Program-made: the position numbers and the translations under genes
Part shown: positions 22,371 to 36,139 of the stretch, piece after piece
Position numbering within the stretch: position 1 is the first letter of the stretch
Layout: every line of letters begins with the position of its first letter
Notes under the pieces: model-generated
Database searches by the model: none
What the model was told of the DNA's origin: nothing
What the model saw: the letters and a program-made list of their open reading frames with translations, nothing else
DNA from: Daphnia carinata
Taxonomy: Eukaryota > Arthropoda > Branchiopoda > Diplostraca > Daphniidae
NCBI RefSeq assembly: GCF_022539665.2
Contig: NC_081335.1
Location: 3,782,001-3,846,000 of the forward strand
Direction of reading: 5' to 3'
DNA: 64,000 bases

Positions 22371-23545
22371 ACCACACTGAAATGGCCAATAGGCTATTTT
22401 AACTAGACCAAACTAACAACTTGTTGTTATTGTTGCAACTGGCCAAACAATGAATTGTTGGCCCATCTAGAAATTGATTTAGTAGACACACGAGATAACG
22501 GTTGATCGTACTTCTATTAAGATATTTATTTGTTTCTCTCTTTTTCGGGTTTCAATTTTAGTTATGTAATGTCCAACTCAACATTCTGCTTGCACTGTTG
22601 TCAGCTGGCTTCAACTTTATTCGTTTGCTTGCCACATTTTCATCACTTTGTTTCGATAACTTGCAGACAAAAACAATGCAGATAAAAGCAATTTTTAAAA
22701 ATCTTTTAAAAAACATGTTTTTGTTTGCAAACGATAAATACCCCCAATTTCGAATTGATAAGGAGGCTTTTTTGCTTACCTGGGAATAGTGTTGTCCAAT
22801 CTCACTATTTAACCACCGAGACCTTTGTCGACTACTTAAAATTTCTTGAACTTGATTGTCATTGCACACTAGGCTCAGACCATCCTTAACTTGTGACTGC
22901 ATTGAAACAGGACAGAAAAATTATAATGGCTCCACATGAGTTTGAGACGACGAGGAAAAGGATGAGAGCAGAAAACTATGCTGGTTTGCATGTAGCAAAA
23001 ACGACAAGGACGAACCTTTCTATTCAAATTTTCCTTCCCACCACTCTAAAATTCCCCGTGCAGACCATGGTCAAGGACACCGGTAAATGTGGAGGATGGG
23101 TGATCTATTTGAAAGGTGGGGTATATAGCCGTGAAAAACAACGAAGTATCGCAAATACTGAGGGGTAGGGACAGTTATTAGCCAACTTGACTGTAACTAT
23201 ATACAAACACGAGTGTAGAATGCCATCTTACCTGTGTGCAGATGTAAATGAACATTAGTTTAAATCCGTAAAGGTATATCAACGCAACAACTAAGAATTT
23301 AACATCGTTCGGAAGTGTATACCTTGAAGTAGAATTCAAGCATTTTCTATCAATCCCTTTATAGGCCTTTTAAATGTTTATGATGAAGCAGCTGAGTTAC
23401 AAAGAAAATTGTATTCATAAATATATTTGATCAGTAGGTTGGAGAAATGGAAGGCGGTCTGATTTGAATTTAGACCAGTGCTATACATTGCAGCTGAAGG
23501 ATAAGCATAAAGTTATTGGGTAACCGGAATTGGTTAAAATAAATC
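22371..23545. other. Intergenic; holds the empty site of the 5-kb palindrome
   Basis: 22.4-22.7 kb matches the 5' flank of the 6.1-kb gene (8.1-8.4 kb). Near 22664-22700 it crosses uninterrupted the position where the palindrome is inserted in the other copy. From 22.75 to 23.5 kb I see no supported gene. Confidence 0.7.
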
Positions 23546-25424
23546 TCAGTTGTTGGAATGCAGCCTCTTCTCCCACCGGTTGATTATTCCAAGTGGATAA
23601 CATATTAATGCTGAGAGTAGAACAGAGGATCCGGCAAGGTAGAAAGCACCATGGTAATCACCAAGACTGTCGTACAGAAAACCTGAAATTCGATCGTATT
23701 AATGGATGTTAAGTTTAGGTAAGGAAAACAAACAGTAGCTCTTGCCGATACCTGCTACTGGAGTTCCAAACAGGGTAGCAATTCCATAAAACACGAGCAT
23801 GAATCCATAGGCATTATTAACATTCTCCAAACCCAACAGTTCACCAAGTAAAATGGGTCGCGTAACAGCTGTACACGCTGTTATTTCGTATTAGGTTGAG
23901 TAATAAAATGATGTTTTAAATTTGCATTTACTTACACGTAGCTAACCCAAGGATGATGGAAAATATGACAAGCAAATGATAGGAGAAGAAGAATGGACAC
24001 AGGATAATCAGCAAACCGGAGATGGACAATCCGATGTTATTGAGGAGAAGCACGCTGACCTACCCAAAAAACGTGTGCCCTTTGGAACATGTATCATCTT
24101 ATATAATAAATTATAGTATAGTACCTTGGGATTGTCAGAAAGCCATCCGTTGATGATACGACCTGTCATGCTACATATTCCAACAACGGAAAGAAGGAAC
24201 GAAGCCTCCTCTTTCGATATTCCCATACTGACCGCATGAGCTGGATGTATTATATACCGCAAATCTTGGAAGTCTAGTGAAGTTTGAGTTACATGCGATA
24301 AGATTACCTGCTAGATACATGAAGGGGACCAGCCATCCGAAAGACTGGAAGAAACTAGAGAAGCAAATGACGACAAAGGTGGGTGACCGGAACAAGGAGA
24401 ATTTGAATAATTTGAGGGCATTTAAAAAAGAATCCTTGAGCAGTTGCATTCCGTTTCTTCTTTCCACGTTCTGCCGTTCAATGAATTACAAAATATAAGT
24501 TTACTAGTATAAGTCATTAAGTTTTCTACCTGTTTTATAGGGCAGCTTTCCTTGGTTTGATTGTGGGATTCAATCAGAGGTTTTGTAATCATCATTTCAA
24601 CGGAATGTTGGGTAACTAATTCAACTCTCTTATGGGATTTCAATGGTATCATCAACGAACCAAGAATCGCACAGTTTAAGTAAATCCCACTCTTCACACA
24701 TAAATTAATGAAACACACATTTTTCTTTGAGTTTTGGAACTCGAATTGTTCGGAAAACATCGTGTTTGTTGACATACCAAAATAAGAAATGTGCCTCTGA
24801 GTGCGTACGTTTCCAATAGCCAGTTAACGACCGGAGCAAAAATGAAAGTACCAGCTCCGGAACCGCAGACTGCGACTCCGGTGGCCAATGCTCGTCTTTT
24901 ATCGAAATACAGGCCCATACCAACGATGATCGGTGTGAAAACTAGGCACACTGCAATTCCATAAAACACGCCGAGTGTCAGAAACAAACTGTCGATCGAC
25001 TGTGCCAAACTCGAAGTGGCCAGACCGAGGAAACCAAAAACACTGCCAGTTAGAATGACGGCCCGAAAACCGAACCGATTGCTTAAAGCGGAAGCAATCG
25101 GACCTGTAAAATTACATTGATTCAATTTTACGAACAAAATAAATGATGTGGGTTTTTCATTCCTGAGAAATATGAAATGCCGTTAATAATTGAGAAGACC
25201 CACGCGACTTTAGCGACAGGCTCATCAAAAAGGCGTTCAGCTTCCGAAAGTATTAATCCAAAAGAGTAGAGAATTCCATCTGAAATGAGGATGCAGAGAA
25301 AACTGGCTGCCGTTACAATCCAGCCATATCCTCCATCCGGTGCGACGTCACTCGAATTTCTCCTGTCTTTCTGTTCAGCAACCACTTGACGTCTGTCACA
25401 GTTGATTTCCTTTCGACAAGCCAT
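23546..25424 (-). CDS. MCT-like transporter (SLC16 family), GA donor at intron 1
   Basis: Exons 25163-25424, 24778-25103, 24530-24691, 24308-24470, 24125-24240, 23936-24059, 23752-23877 and 23546-23682 join to 471 residues. Signatures are canonical: APDGGYGW at the N-terminus, LYFDKRRALATG in exon 2, SMTGRIINGWLSD in helix 8, and a tail ending RWEKRLHSNN. The central loop is shorter than in the 6.1-kb copy (exon 3 is 162 rather than 222 nt). The odd feature is intron 1, whose donor reads CAG|GAATGA instead of GT. No in-frame substitute donor is seen, and reading through reaches a stop within about 15 codons. It is otherwise intact. Confidence 0.8.
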
Positions 25425-26067
25425 TTTCTAATCAAAGCTAGCTTTATTCCAAGTTGATTTTCAAAGCCGTTGTAGCTGATGCTCGTTTGTTCACTGCCGT
25501 CGCACAACTGATCTGATTTCCTCTTGCCCAGACGAATGCATGGTGTAGAAAGATTTCTTTACGTGAAATCACGATTGTTTTCCTCTTCTATTTGCGTTTT
25601 TACGTTGGGTGCCCGTGCCAAAAAATGCCCAGCTACACACGGCTTGTGAACCGTTTTCTTTTTGTTTCGATATATTTTCGGATTAGGAGAACGTGCCTGT
25701 AAAAAAATTGTGCGTCTTAATGCGATTCCCGGGATCTGCTCAACGTAACTTTGTGCACATTTTTTTGCCACACTTGCCAAGTTAAAACGATTGAATATTC
25801 TGGTGGGCCGTTATGATACCTGTAGAAAGTTGGATGGATGATTGAAACCGTTTCAGCACTGGATTAATCACGTATTGGATTATAATCCAGTGGGGAACAA
25901 GTTTTCTCAAAATTTGACACGTAAGTTTAATTATCTCGACATTTTGAACGAGACACATCAACTCGGGTGTGATTTATTTGACACTAGAACAACTGTATTG
26001 AATTTACAAATAATTATTGATAGGAACCATTTTGAGAACGTGCTGCACAAATAATCGTGAAGATTAT
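25425..26067. other. Intergenic
   Basis: 5' flank of the MCT gene and 3' flank of the sugar transporter. No gene or clear repeat is seen. Confidence 0.6.
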
Positions 26068-27920
26068 TCAAGTGCCCTTGGTTCTAAATCCAGCTTGGAT
26101 TTGATTCGATGTTCGATCTTTAGTTTCCGGTAGTAGAAACAGTCCGAACAGAATGCCAATAAAACATACACCTGCGTAAAACCAAAACACACCGGCGTGC
26201 GTCGTTACTCGCTGCATGTCCACAAATGTCTTGGTGACTGCGAACGACATTGCAAAATTGGTGAAGGTAATGATTGAACTACCGGGACCTCGAAACCTTG
26301 GCGGTAGAATTTCGCTGGATATCAGCCACGGCAAACCTCCTAAACCTAAACCGATGGCGGCGAAAAAGACGATCATCGATGCCAAAGGAACCCATTTGAA
26401 GTGGGCCATCGTCTGAGCATTTGATGGGTCCATATGAAAAAAGAAAAGACCCATGCAAAGCATGGAAAGACAAGCGAATGCTTCTGTGGTGATGAACAGT
26501 ACCCTGCGTTCGAATTTCTTGACAAGTACCGTTGAAGAAAAGACAACGGATAGAACCTGGAGAACAAAAATCATCAGAATAATTCATGAAAATGATGGAA
26601 GATATGGTGCATGCATTACTTGTACGGCGTTGATGATGACCACGCAAACGAGACGATTAAAATTGAAATCTGCCATCCTGAAAATCTCAGCCGCATTAAA
26701 TGCCAACGCGTTGAGCCCAGAGAATTGCTGAAGTGTCATTAAAACTACGCCAATCAGAATAGGTTTAAGCAACCATGGTTGATAGAGATCTGAGAGTTGG
26801 TAAGCTTCTTCGGTATCCTCTTGTACGCGGCATTCTATCTGATACAATTCTGATTTGATGTTGTAATCAGAACCTCGTAGCCAACAAAGAGCTCCGTACG
26901 CATCATTATGTCGTCCTTTTGGTTGAAGATGTGTTGTTAACAATGTGAACTGGTATTAATTAGAAAGCTAACTGACCTTTCTTAATCAAATAATACGGAG
27001 ATTCTGGAATAAAGATTAAGCCAATGAAGAAAATGATTGGCTCGATCGTGCAAACAACCGATATCCATCGCCAATCCATCCACAATCCCATCACACTTGT
27101 AACAAGTAAACCGGATGCAAGATTGAGCGGAAAGAAGAATCCAACTATTCCTCGCATAGTAGGGGTTGAGATTTCACCTACACCAAATTGAATTTTTTAA
27201 AAATCAAGTACAATTATTTTTAATTGATATCTTACCGATGTAACAAGGCGCAATGGCTGAACAGACTCCACCGGAAAACCCCACAATAATTCGACCGACA
27301 TAGAGCATACCTAAAAATAAGTTTATTAATTAAATTTAACTGTTCAAAATTAAAGGCAGTTAAGACGAACTTGAATCGATTGCAAGGGTAATCATTAGCC
27401 AGCCGATGATATAAGGTGACGTCATCGTCATTAAGATGAAACGACGTCCGAACGTGTCCATCAGGAATCCTCCGCACAAGGCTCCGAACAGTGCCCCGAT
27501 GTTCAAGAGTGAACCGACCCAGGACATTTGGTCATCATCGAGGAATATGTTCCACGTCATTTTCAAAGTGGTTTCATTAGAGTGAGCCGTTTGTTGCAGT
27601 TGTGGTTGGACAGGTGACGACCAGCCGAACGTCGTACCCAAAAGGAAAGCACTAAAAGCAGCTAACGTACAAAATTCAATGGCATTTTGATTGGTTAATG
27701 CATTAAGGCCGTTTCAGAGCTGTACCACATGTGTCACCACATGTGCCATAGAAAAAAGGTTTTTACCGGCCAGAGCAGCTCCAATCTGTGGCCTTTTCCT
27801 TGCTGATGAGTAATCGATTTCCGACTTCAAGGGCGTCACTTGCACCGTAGAAGATGGGACATTATCAATAACCACCGTTCTGCCATCATCTCCAACAAAG
27901 CCTGCATTTAACGCTTCCAT
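26068..27920 (-). CDS. Facilitated trehalose/sugar transporter, Tret1-like (SLC2 type)
   Basis: Exons 27767-27920, 27371-27661, 27236-27310, 26977-27177, 26620-26915 and 26068-26556 join to 501 residues. It is a 12-helix sugar-porter carrier expected in the plasma membrane. Helix 1 carries GWSSPVQPQLQQ, the first half has QMSWVGSLLNIGA and DTFGRR, the loop after helix 6 has PESPYYL near residue 235, helix 7 has QQFSGLNAL near 303, helix 10 has GGLPWLISSE near 415, and the C-terminus has PETKDR. The second-half GRR motif is changed to KKFERR, unlike its neighbours. A likely N-glycosylation site (NET) lies between helices 1 and 2. Exons 3-5 were donors for the mosaic pseudogene at 13.5-14.4 kb. 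Confidence 0.9.
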
Positions 27921-30663
27921 GGCCCTAAGTTACGTACAATAATCTTTGATTACTACTAATGTACAGTACGTCATAAACAAATGGGCTTCAAAGATGCCAA
28001 ACAAATAAATACCATACAAAAAATAATAATTGATATCAAAACACATTCAATGACTTTAGGGCAGGCAATAAAGTTCATAATTACAAAAAAATTTAATTTA
28101 GATACGGTAATGCATTTGCGAATAGCGTGATTCACGCACACGTGAATGAGACTACCAAAAAAATGTGTGTCACTTGTGATCCTTGTTCAAATAAATGACA
28201 AGCGCACACCTGATTTGTTTACAATTGCGGTACGGTAAGGTATGATGCTCGTTGTTAAAAACTATGTTGACGTACCTGCTCTCGATGTCCACTTCTCGAA
28301 ATAACACGCTAACTGGTTAGCGTTTGTTTCCGCGGGAGGAACACAAAAAATGTGTGTCCGCGAGCTGCGACTTCGTACTGTGATCTAATTCGTTTGCCAC
28401 ACTGGGCAGACATTTTATGCAAAAGGCCGGCGCAAAACCTGCGTTCACGCTGCTGGCCATTTGGTCGTTATAAAAACATGGACGTTAACTCCCCCTTTTT
28501 TTTTCTTTCTTCGTTTTTGCTCTTTAAAATCCATAGCCCATGTAAAAATTTAAAAAAAATGTGATTCAATAAGACAAAAATATAACAAGTGATAACCTTG
28601 AATCTCTTGCAACTTAGAGGTACAATAAGTTGTTGATCCGCTTCACGCACAACTGCACCGTTTGGTCTATACGGCAGCTTTACATGGTTCTTCCCCGAAA
28701 AATGATTTGGAATTGTGGAATTGTGCAAAAACTACGCCAAATCCCAGCTTGGCAGTTTGTGTTTGAAAGGTTAAAAAAATGACCTAAAAAGGAACTCATA
28801 TGCATTTCCTTACGCATTATCAATATTCCAACTTAGGTACGATTGCAACAAACGTATTTGCATACAATGTAAAAAAAAATGAACTTCAAATCGTTTTTGT
28901 TCATTAACCTTCATTTTCATGCATAATGAAGGCCTTTACATTTAAAAAACGCAAACGCGAGAAAGGGAGTCAAGTTTTTTAATGTAGCTTATATCATTCC
29001 CTGCCAAATAAACCGGAATTATTTCTTTGCCCTCTCATTTGAAATGGCGCAGTTTGAACTTGAAGCCCTGAAAGCCATGATGATTAAATAATTGAGCATT
29101 CGCATTATTTTCAAATTAGAAAAAATGACGGCTGTTTAAAGTTTCATTTCCCTGATGGCACTTTAAAAAGAAAAATTGCTATGAGCGCATCTTAGCAGCA
29201 CAATACGCGAATCAGTTACGCTCCTGTGAATGGAAGCTTCGAGGTCGTACTAGACGAAAATCATAAGGCAAGCTCAACCCGTTGAACAGTAGCTTTCTGA
29301 AAAGGGTGAGAATTTCACAAATGGTTTGCGGTCATACAGTGAAATGGAAAAAAAGGGCAGAAGAAGGAAAACAGGTAGCTGAGTGATAAACAACTATCTA
29401 AATCGTGCGTAGCGAACTCGAAATGAAGCCGTCACGGAGGGGACGCCTCCAGACCTTGCATATGCCCGCAGCATGAGCACCTTCAATTCAAGTCCATTTA
29501 TCAGTTCAATGTTAAAAAAATAGACGTTCTTTCATGAAACTGATAAGGGATGGTAAAGCGTTTTTGGGATATTCGTAGAGGAGAAAGACCTTCTAGAAAT
29601 GTTGAATTTGGAAATTAATGGAGGACTCGATTCATTCGTAGACGTGGGCAAATCAATCACGGGCTGAAAACTTTCACGAATGATCCGAGTCCGCCAAGCT
29701 GCTTACTAGATTACCCATATTGTTTAGCTCACGGACGCAATTGAATTTTTCGGACTAGCGCCTAAATTGAAACATGCACGCGGGATCTTCCAGATATTTA
29801 AGGGACACAAGCGTTGAATTTAGATAGCTAATGAAGGCGAACATTAATGGAATGAATTCGTTTAGCTTCTTAAAGATGGAACGTTGAATGATGTTTCATT
29901 GTCATTTGATTGGCCGCATTTAAATTGTCCTCGATCGCAAAAAAACAAACTTAAACAATGTCGTAAAAATGCGTCACAGTTGACGGAGCGTGACATAGCG
30001 TGAACGATTATGGGAAAAATCTGCAACAAACAATTAACTACTAAACGGATAGTGGGCGGTTATCTGACCCGATGCCATGGTACACTAACCCTCGTGTGAT
30101 TGCAAGAACATTTTCACGGATAATAAGCAAAATAAGGAAATGGTGATAAGCCAATAAAGGTAAGTCGAGTATAAAAATAATGCGACGGATGCACCGCATT
30201 TTCCCCCCAGATTCTTAGCAAGTCTTCCGGTCTGGCTGGTCTTAATTAATAAACAAACTCTAATCAACTATAGCTATTTAAACGATATACTTAACTGTGT
30301 GAGTTGTTGATTGGCTATAACACCCTGCATTACAAATCGATCGTCCAGTTGAATCGATGTCTAATTACTTAAAGGGCCATCCGCACTGGAATTCGTTTTG
30401 GGCCCCAACTAACCACACCAAACGTAAAACCCCCTATCAAAGAAAAATAAAGGCCTTAATTAAAAAGATAAATCAGGCACGTTATTGTATTAAAGTGAAA
30501 TGTAAACATTTGTTTGTCTAAAAATATAATCTCATACGTAACGTTCAAATATTTTTGCTGAGGAAAATACGCGCTGTTACATTTGTATCTCATCCTAATA
30601 ATAAAAACATGAATAATTAATCAACCATAATTAAAAAAACAAACAAGAATATTAACTACCAAA
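27921..30663. other. Intergenic, 2.7 kb
   Basis: No gene is supported. Only short frames without domain-like content were seen. It probably holds 5' untranslated sequence and promoter of the transporter ending at 26068. Confidence 0.55.
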
Positions 30664-32493
30664 TTATTCACGTTGATTGCGTTCAACAGTTTCGGTCACG
30701 AAGAAGGCCCCAATTTCTTCCGACGTCTTGTCTTTCGTTTCCGGAAGGAGGAACAGGGCGAACAGGATGCCGAGGAAACAGAAGCCACCATAGAACCAGA
30801 AGGCGCCCGCCGGTGTGACCGCACGCTGGATGTCGATGAAAGTCTTGGTGACGATAAAAGACAATCCGAAATTAGCCAACGCTGCAATCGAACTGCCCTG
30901 GCCTCTGATTTTAGCCGGTAGGACCTCGCTGGAAATCAACCAAGGAAGCGGGCCAAGTCCCATGCCGATTCCGGAGATGAATACAATGAGTGACGTCAGC
31001 GGTAACCATGACAACGATACAGCCGTGTCCGCATCGTTGGATAAGATGTGAAAATAGGCTCCAAGGGCGCACATGGACAGACATGCCGTTGCCTCAGAGA
31101 TCATAAACAAAGGCCGGCGGCCGATTCTGCTGACGACGATGGCACCAAGAAAATTACCTAAGAGCTGGAATGGATTTAAATTTTTAAAAGGTGTAATTGT
31201 TGTTGGAAACAATTTGTTTGCATACCAACGTTATGATGACAACGACTGCAGCGACCAAAGCGTCTAATTTGGAGCCGGCTACTTGAAGGATCTCAACCGA
31301 GTAAAACAAGGCCGCGTTGAGACCGGAGAATTGCTGAAAAATCATGACGGCCACCCCGATCAATATGGGCTTGTAAGCCCACGGTCGTAGGAAGTCCGTC
31401 AAGTGCAGTTTCTGCGTTTTGTCCTCGCTAACACGTGCGTTTATCTGAGCTAGTTCAGCATCCACGTTGAATCGACTTCCTCGTAGCCATTGCAGACTCT
31501 GACTGGCCTTCTCGACATCACCTTGTGAGGATTCAAGCCGTAAAAATTGAGATGGACACGATAATGACGTAACAGTTCATCAATGATTTACCATTTTTGA
31601 CGAGAAAATAGGCAGATTCAGGAACAGGGTATAAACTAGCGAAGAGGACAAGCGGAGTGATGGCACATATGCCCGATATCCATCGCCAGTCCAATCCGAG
31701 TCCTAATAGACTTGTGAATAAAATGCCCAGTCCGATATTGGTAGAGAAAAAGAAGCCGACAGTTCCACGGACGTTGGGTGTGGCTATTTCACCTAGAATG
31801 GCCATATTAAACTTGGCATTAGTAATAAACAAAGGGAAGTGATGTACCAATGTAACACGGCGCTACGGCGCAACTGATTCCGGCTGCTAGTCCGCCCAGT
31901 AAGCGGCCGATGTACAACATCACTGGAATCAAATCATTTCAACAAGTTAAAATGGTAAAAAATAATGTTAATTAGAAATTTGGTTATTACCCGGATTGAC
32001 ACCTAAGGCTATCAAGAGCCATCCAAAGAAATAAGGAACGCAAATGGCCATCAAAACGAGGACCCTTCCGAATCTGTCCATCAAATAGCCTCCGCAAATG
32101 GCTCCGATAGAAGCTCCAACGTTGATTAAAGATCCTACCCACGACATTTGATCGTCATCCAAGTCGATAAACCACGTGCTGTTCCCATCTGTCACGGCAT
32201 TTAACGTCGAGTTCTGTTGCAGTTGAGGCTGAACGGGCGAAGACCATCCCAACGTAGCGCCCATGGCAAACGCACTAAACGCAGCTAATAATCATCAGTG
32301 AATGAATAATTATCGATGATTGTTTACATATCCAACTAATTTTACCTGCCAAGGCGGCCAAAATTTGCGGTCTTTTATTAGCCGTTGCGTAATCGATTTC
32401 GAAGTCTGACGTAGTAGGATCGATTCTTTTTCCCACCGCCGAATTGTTTGGCCGGCTGCTTTTGCCTCCAAACGGATTTTCATCGTCATTCAT
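30664..32493 (-). CDS. Facilitated trehalose/sugar transporter, Tret1-like (SLC2 type)
   Basis: Exons 32346-32493, 31991-32284, 31848-31922, 31592-31792, 31226-31521 and 30664-31164 join to 504 residues. The middle exon lengths (75, 201, 296 nt) are identical to those of the transporters at 26 and 58 kb. Motifs are GWSSPVQPQLQQ in helix 1, QMSWVGSLINVGAS and DRFGR in the first half, PESAYFLVK after helix 6, QQFSGLNAA in helix 7, SRIGRR in the second half, LPWLISSEVLP in helix 10 and PETKDKTSEEI at the end. Two N-glycosylation sites (NST) lie in the first extracellular loop. The ATG at 32493 follows a 13-nt leader in its exon, whose acceptor at 32507 implies an upstream non-coding exon. Its 3' end also occurs in the pseudogene at 14.3-14.4 kb. 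Confidence 0.9.
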
Positions 32494-32506
32494 CTCTGTT
32501 TTTAAT

Positions 32507-33793
32507 CTGCAATGAAACAAACAATAAAACAGGTTACTTTCGTACAGTTCAGTTAGCATTTAAATTTCATTTACCTTGTACGGAAGACGGACGACAACTT
32601 GTGTGACAGCAACTTGGAAGAAAACTTGGAGAAACGTTCGACTTGCGTTTGTTTGCAACTGTTTTTGTTTGTGATGTTGCCTCTCTGCAGCCATTCGAGA
32701 TGGTGACCCACTTTTGAAAATTGGTGTTGTCCATTTTCTGTTACGATTTAGAAAGCAGCGTCGTTCCAGACCTGGAAAAAAAAATAAGGTAATACCTTTC
32801 TTTGTTTTTTTCTGCGTTCAAAACCCTCAGGCGGCTGCGTTCGTTCCAGCTCGGGGTTCTTTAGACGTGGCTCAGGCTCACACACACACACCTGTGCGGT
32901 GACGATTGAAATAACCGCCATGTGTGTGTGCAGGTGGTTAACAGTTCGGCTGGTACACCTGCGTCTACGGCTGAATGGGAAATATACGGCCTCCCGTCGT
33001 ATGTAAATTGTATTTGAAGCGTGCAAACACGCGGGTTACACTAGGAAAAAAGGCAAGGGTTTGAACGGCCAAAGACTGAAAAAACAAAACAAAAAGTGAC
33101 ATGATAAACAATTTCGATTGAAAAAAAAAAAATGAATAGCTGTTTTGAATTATTGTACAGATGCGATTTCCTGTATAGCATTTTCATTCTCTCTTAGCAG
33201 GTTTCCTTTAGTCCCTAATTATTTCAAATATTAAATGCATAAAGAACAGCAGCAATCATCCAAAAACGAAAAACAAAATTGATTCCCAATTTGAATGCCC
33301 AAATGATCTCAGAAATTTGTTTTTGAATGATATGTAGCAGCATTTGTTTCTAGATAGCAAGGCATTCAAATGAAATGTCTTTCCCGTTTTTATCAAAATT
33401 CGGATGTTAAATGTTTAGTTGAAGTGATAGAAAAAAAAAAAAAAAAAATTGACAAACGTTTAAAGAAACTCACCGGGACGAGTCATCCTTTTGCACAATT
33501 GTTACAATTGAAAGTTCATCGCATATTTAACATAGCATGTAATCTAAGGGTGGGGGGGGGGGGAATATTTGAATGAGGAAGTCAAGAAAAGGGTGGCTGA
33601 GGTTCGTCCATTATTTTTTTGCGTTATCCACAACTGGTTTTGTTTCTGTTCGTTTAAATTCTTCATTTTTGAATCATTCCGCTTCAAAAAAAAAAATGTC
33701 TAATGCAAATCGTTAAGTACTATATAACGTAATAGTACGTTGGAGGCACGGGAAAAAAAAAAAGGGGGAGAAATATCAAACCGAAATTTCCTG
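32507..33793. other. Intergenic with simple repeats
   Basis: Holds the 5' leader of the sugar transporter, a run of A after 33428 and a G-run near 33550. No gene is seen. Confidence 0.6.
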
Positions 33794-36139
33794 TTACGCA
33801 ACGGCTAGTGGTTCCGGTTCGGGAACGGGCTTTACTTTTTGTTTGTTATGCTGGGCGGCATTGTTGCGCCTCTTTTCCCATCGGTTGATGTAACCGAGCG
33901 GATAACAGAGGATGCCAGAAATGAGAATCATGGAGCCAGACAAGTAGAAAGAGGCGTCGTAATCGTTGGTTGCATCAAAAAACATACCTGTGTGGCATTT
34001 TTCAAAACACATTCATTATTCATAATTCACAACAAAACATAAAAAGAAAAAAGAAATAATATGAAATTGATAACGTACTGGCTAACGGACCGCCCACTGT
34101 GGCTGACACACCAGTGAACATCAGACAGAGACCAAAGGCGTTGGTCAAATTTTCCAAACCGAGCAGTTCGACCATGAGGATGGAACGCAGCGATGCGAAA
34201 CACGCTGCATTTTAAAAATTTCATTATTCAAAAATAAAGGGAATAAAAATATTAAATGATAATAAAACAAACCGATGGACAAGCCGAAAAGGCAAGCGTA
34301 GACAATGAGCATCTCGTAGGCAGGGAAAAAGGGCGTGGCGATGGTGACCACACCGCCAAGTGTCAACGCGGCGTTGTTGACGAAGAGAACATTCACTTTG
34401 GGATGGTCGGAGAGAGCGCCGCAAACGACACGACCCACCGTGTTGGTCACGCCGATGATGGACAGCAGGAAAGAGGCAGACTCTTTGTCGGCCCCCAACT
34501 GCTCGGCCCTGGCGGCCAGGAACATGAACGGCACGAAAAAGCCGAGGAAAGTGATGAAACTCGAAAAGCAGAGCAAATCGAACGTGGCAGATTTAAAGAG
34601 CGAAAATTGGATCAACGAAGAAACGGCCCGCATGCATCGCGAAGATTTTTTGCCTCCGTCAGCTTCATCGACAACGTCGGGAATCTTAAAAAAAAAACAA
34701 ATGAAAAATATCATCATTGTAAATATTAATTTTAAATGAATAATATTTGATACCCTCGTAACGGACGCGTGATAGCTGGCCGGGTTTTCTCTGTATTGCG
34801 GCAAACGTTGCAGACTGCCCGTGTAAAAGGCATCGTCGCGATTCAGCGGCTGGACGTCGTCTTGATTGGCCAGCGATCGTTTGCTGCCCGCAGCCGCCAG
34901 CAATGGCGTCTCTTTCTTGCCGAGGGACGTGGAAGAGTCGGTCAGCGTCGACGACCGTTTGTTTTTAATGCCGACCAATTTGACAGTGTTGTTCAACGAG
35001 TTGGTAGACGAGTGAAAGTGGTCCGTCTGGCTCGTCTCCTGCCGTTCGTCGTTGCGCAGTTTCTCGTCTCTCTCCTTTTTGATCCTCACCATCAAAGGAG
35101 TTCCAGCAGAGACCTCCTCGTCGGCCAATTGACGACGAACAGATTTCTTTTTGGCCGGTTCCAGAGGTCGAAACATGGCGCCAAAAACGGCGCAGTTCAA
35201 CACCAAACCGCCCTGTAAGTCGATGAAGTTTCAAAAATATGGAAACAAAACGATTAAGGTCCGTCTTTGGAACTCGACTCGAGGCTATTTTGCAAAATGC
35301 GGCAGTTGCACGTAATCCCAGAATAAATTACGAAGCCATTAAGTCAATAAGCTTTTCTTTTGATATTTTACGTGAATGAGAAGAGTTCCACGCCATCCGT
35401 AATAACCGAGAAGCCAGGTGGTGAAAGGCGCCAAGACGAAGGTACCGATGCCCGATCCGCAGACGGCAATGCCCGTGGCCAGCGCCCGCCTCTTTTCAAA
35501 GTAGAAACCGACGGCGACGACAGCCGGAACGTAGACAAGACCCATGCCAATGCCACCCAATACGCCGATAAAGACGTAAAGGAACTCGACGGACATGGCC
35601 AGCGACGCCACGGCCAAGCTTAATCCGGCAACGATGCTGCCGGCACACGCCACCATCCGAAATCCGTAGCGAGTCGCTAAAGACGACACGAACGGTCCTG
35701 CAAAATTTGAATTAATTACATCATTTTTTTTTTACGTGTTTGTTTTATATTAAAATGGGACTGGCATGATTAAGAAGAAAGTGGCATTAATTTGAATGGC
35801 AAAGGTCTACTGTATCAGATAAGGCGTTGATTAATTTCGTGTGAGGTCATTGAGGGAGTGCCAGTACGTACCGGCGAGAAGGTAAAAGCCGGCGAGGAGA
35901 GATGCTACCCACGAGACGGTAGAGACGGGCACTTCGAAACTCTCAGCCAAATTAGTGACGACGAGGCCGAAGGAAAAGATGATGCCATCGACGATGATGT
36001 TGCAGAAAAAAGAGGCTATCATAACGACCCAGCCCCATCCGCCATCGGGAGGCACGATGTGCGGTGGTCCGTCATCGGCATCGTCTTCCACTATCTCGCC
36101 GTTTTTCATCTCCTTCAGTTCCACCGATTTGTTGGCCAT
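33794..36139 (-). CDS. MCT-like transporter (SLC16 family), long central loop
   Basis: Exons 35872-36139, 35372-35697, 34754-35212, 34273-34684, 34079-34204 and 33794-33987 join to 594 residues. It has VPPDGGWGW before helix 1, [19 protein letters not shown] before helix 5, and TNTVGRVVCGALSD in helix 8. Exon 3 (459 nt) encodes a long Ser/Lys/Asp-rich cytoplasmic loop with DAFYTGSLQRLPQY near its end, a segment also present in the MCT at 40-48 kb. The exon that equals exons 4-6 of the array copies is a single 412-nt exon here, so either introns were lost here or gained in the array. The C-terminal tail is Pro/Glu-rich. It is probably an older, more conserved member than the left-hand array. 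Confidence 0.92.

Noticed and set aside
22893-23168. 91-codon plus-strand frame
   Set aside because: No domain content, no splice continuity, and absent from the paralogous unit.
34256-34739. Long plus-strand open frames opposite the MCT gene
   Set aside because: They are antisense shadows of the minus-strand coding exons, whose motifs and splice sites are clear.
34769-35218. 149-codon plus-strand frame
   Set aside because: Antisense of MCT exon 3 (charged loop); no recognisable protein.
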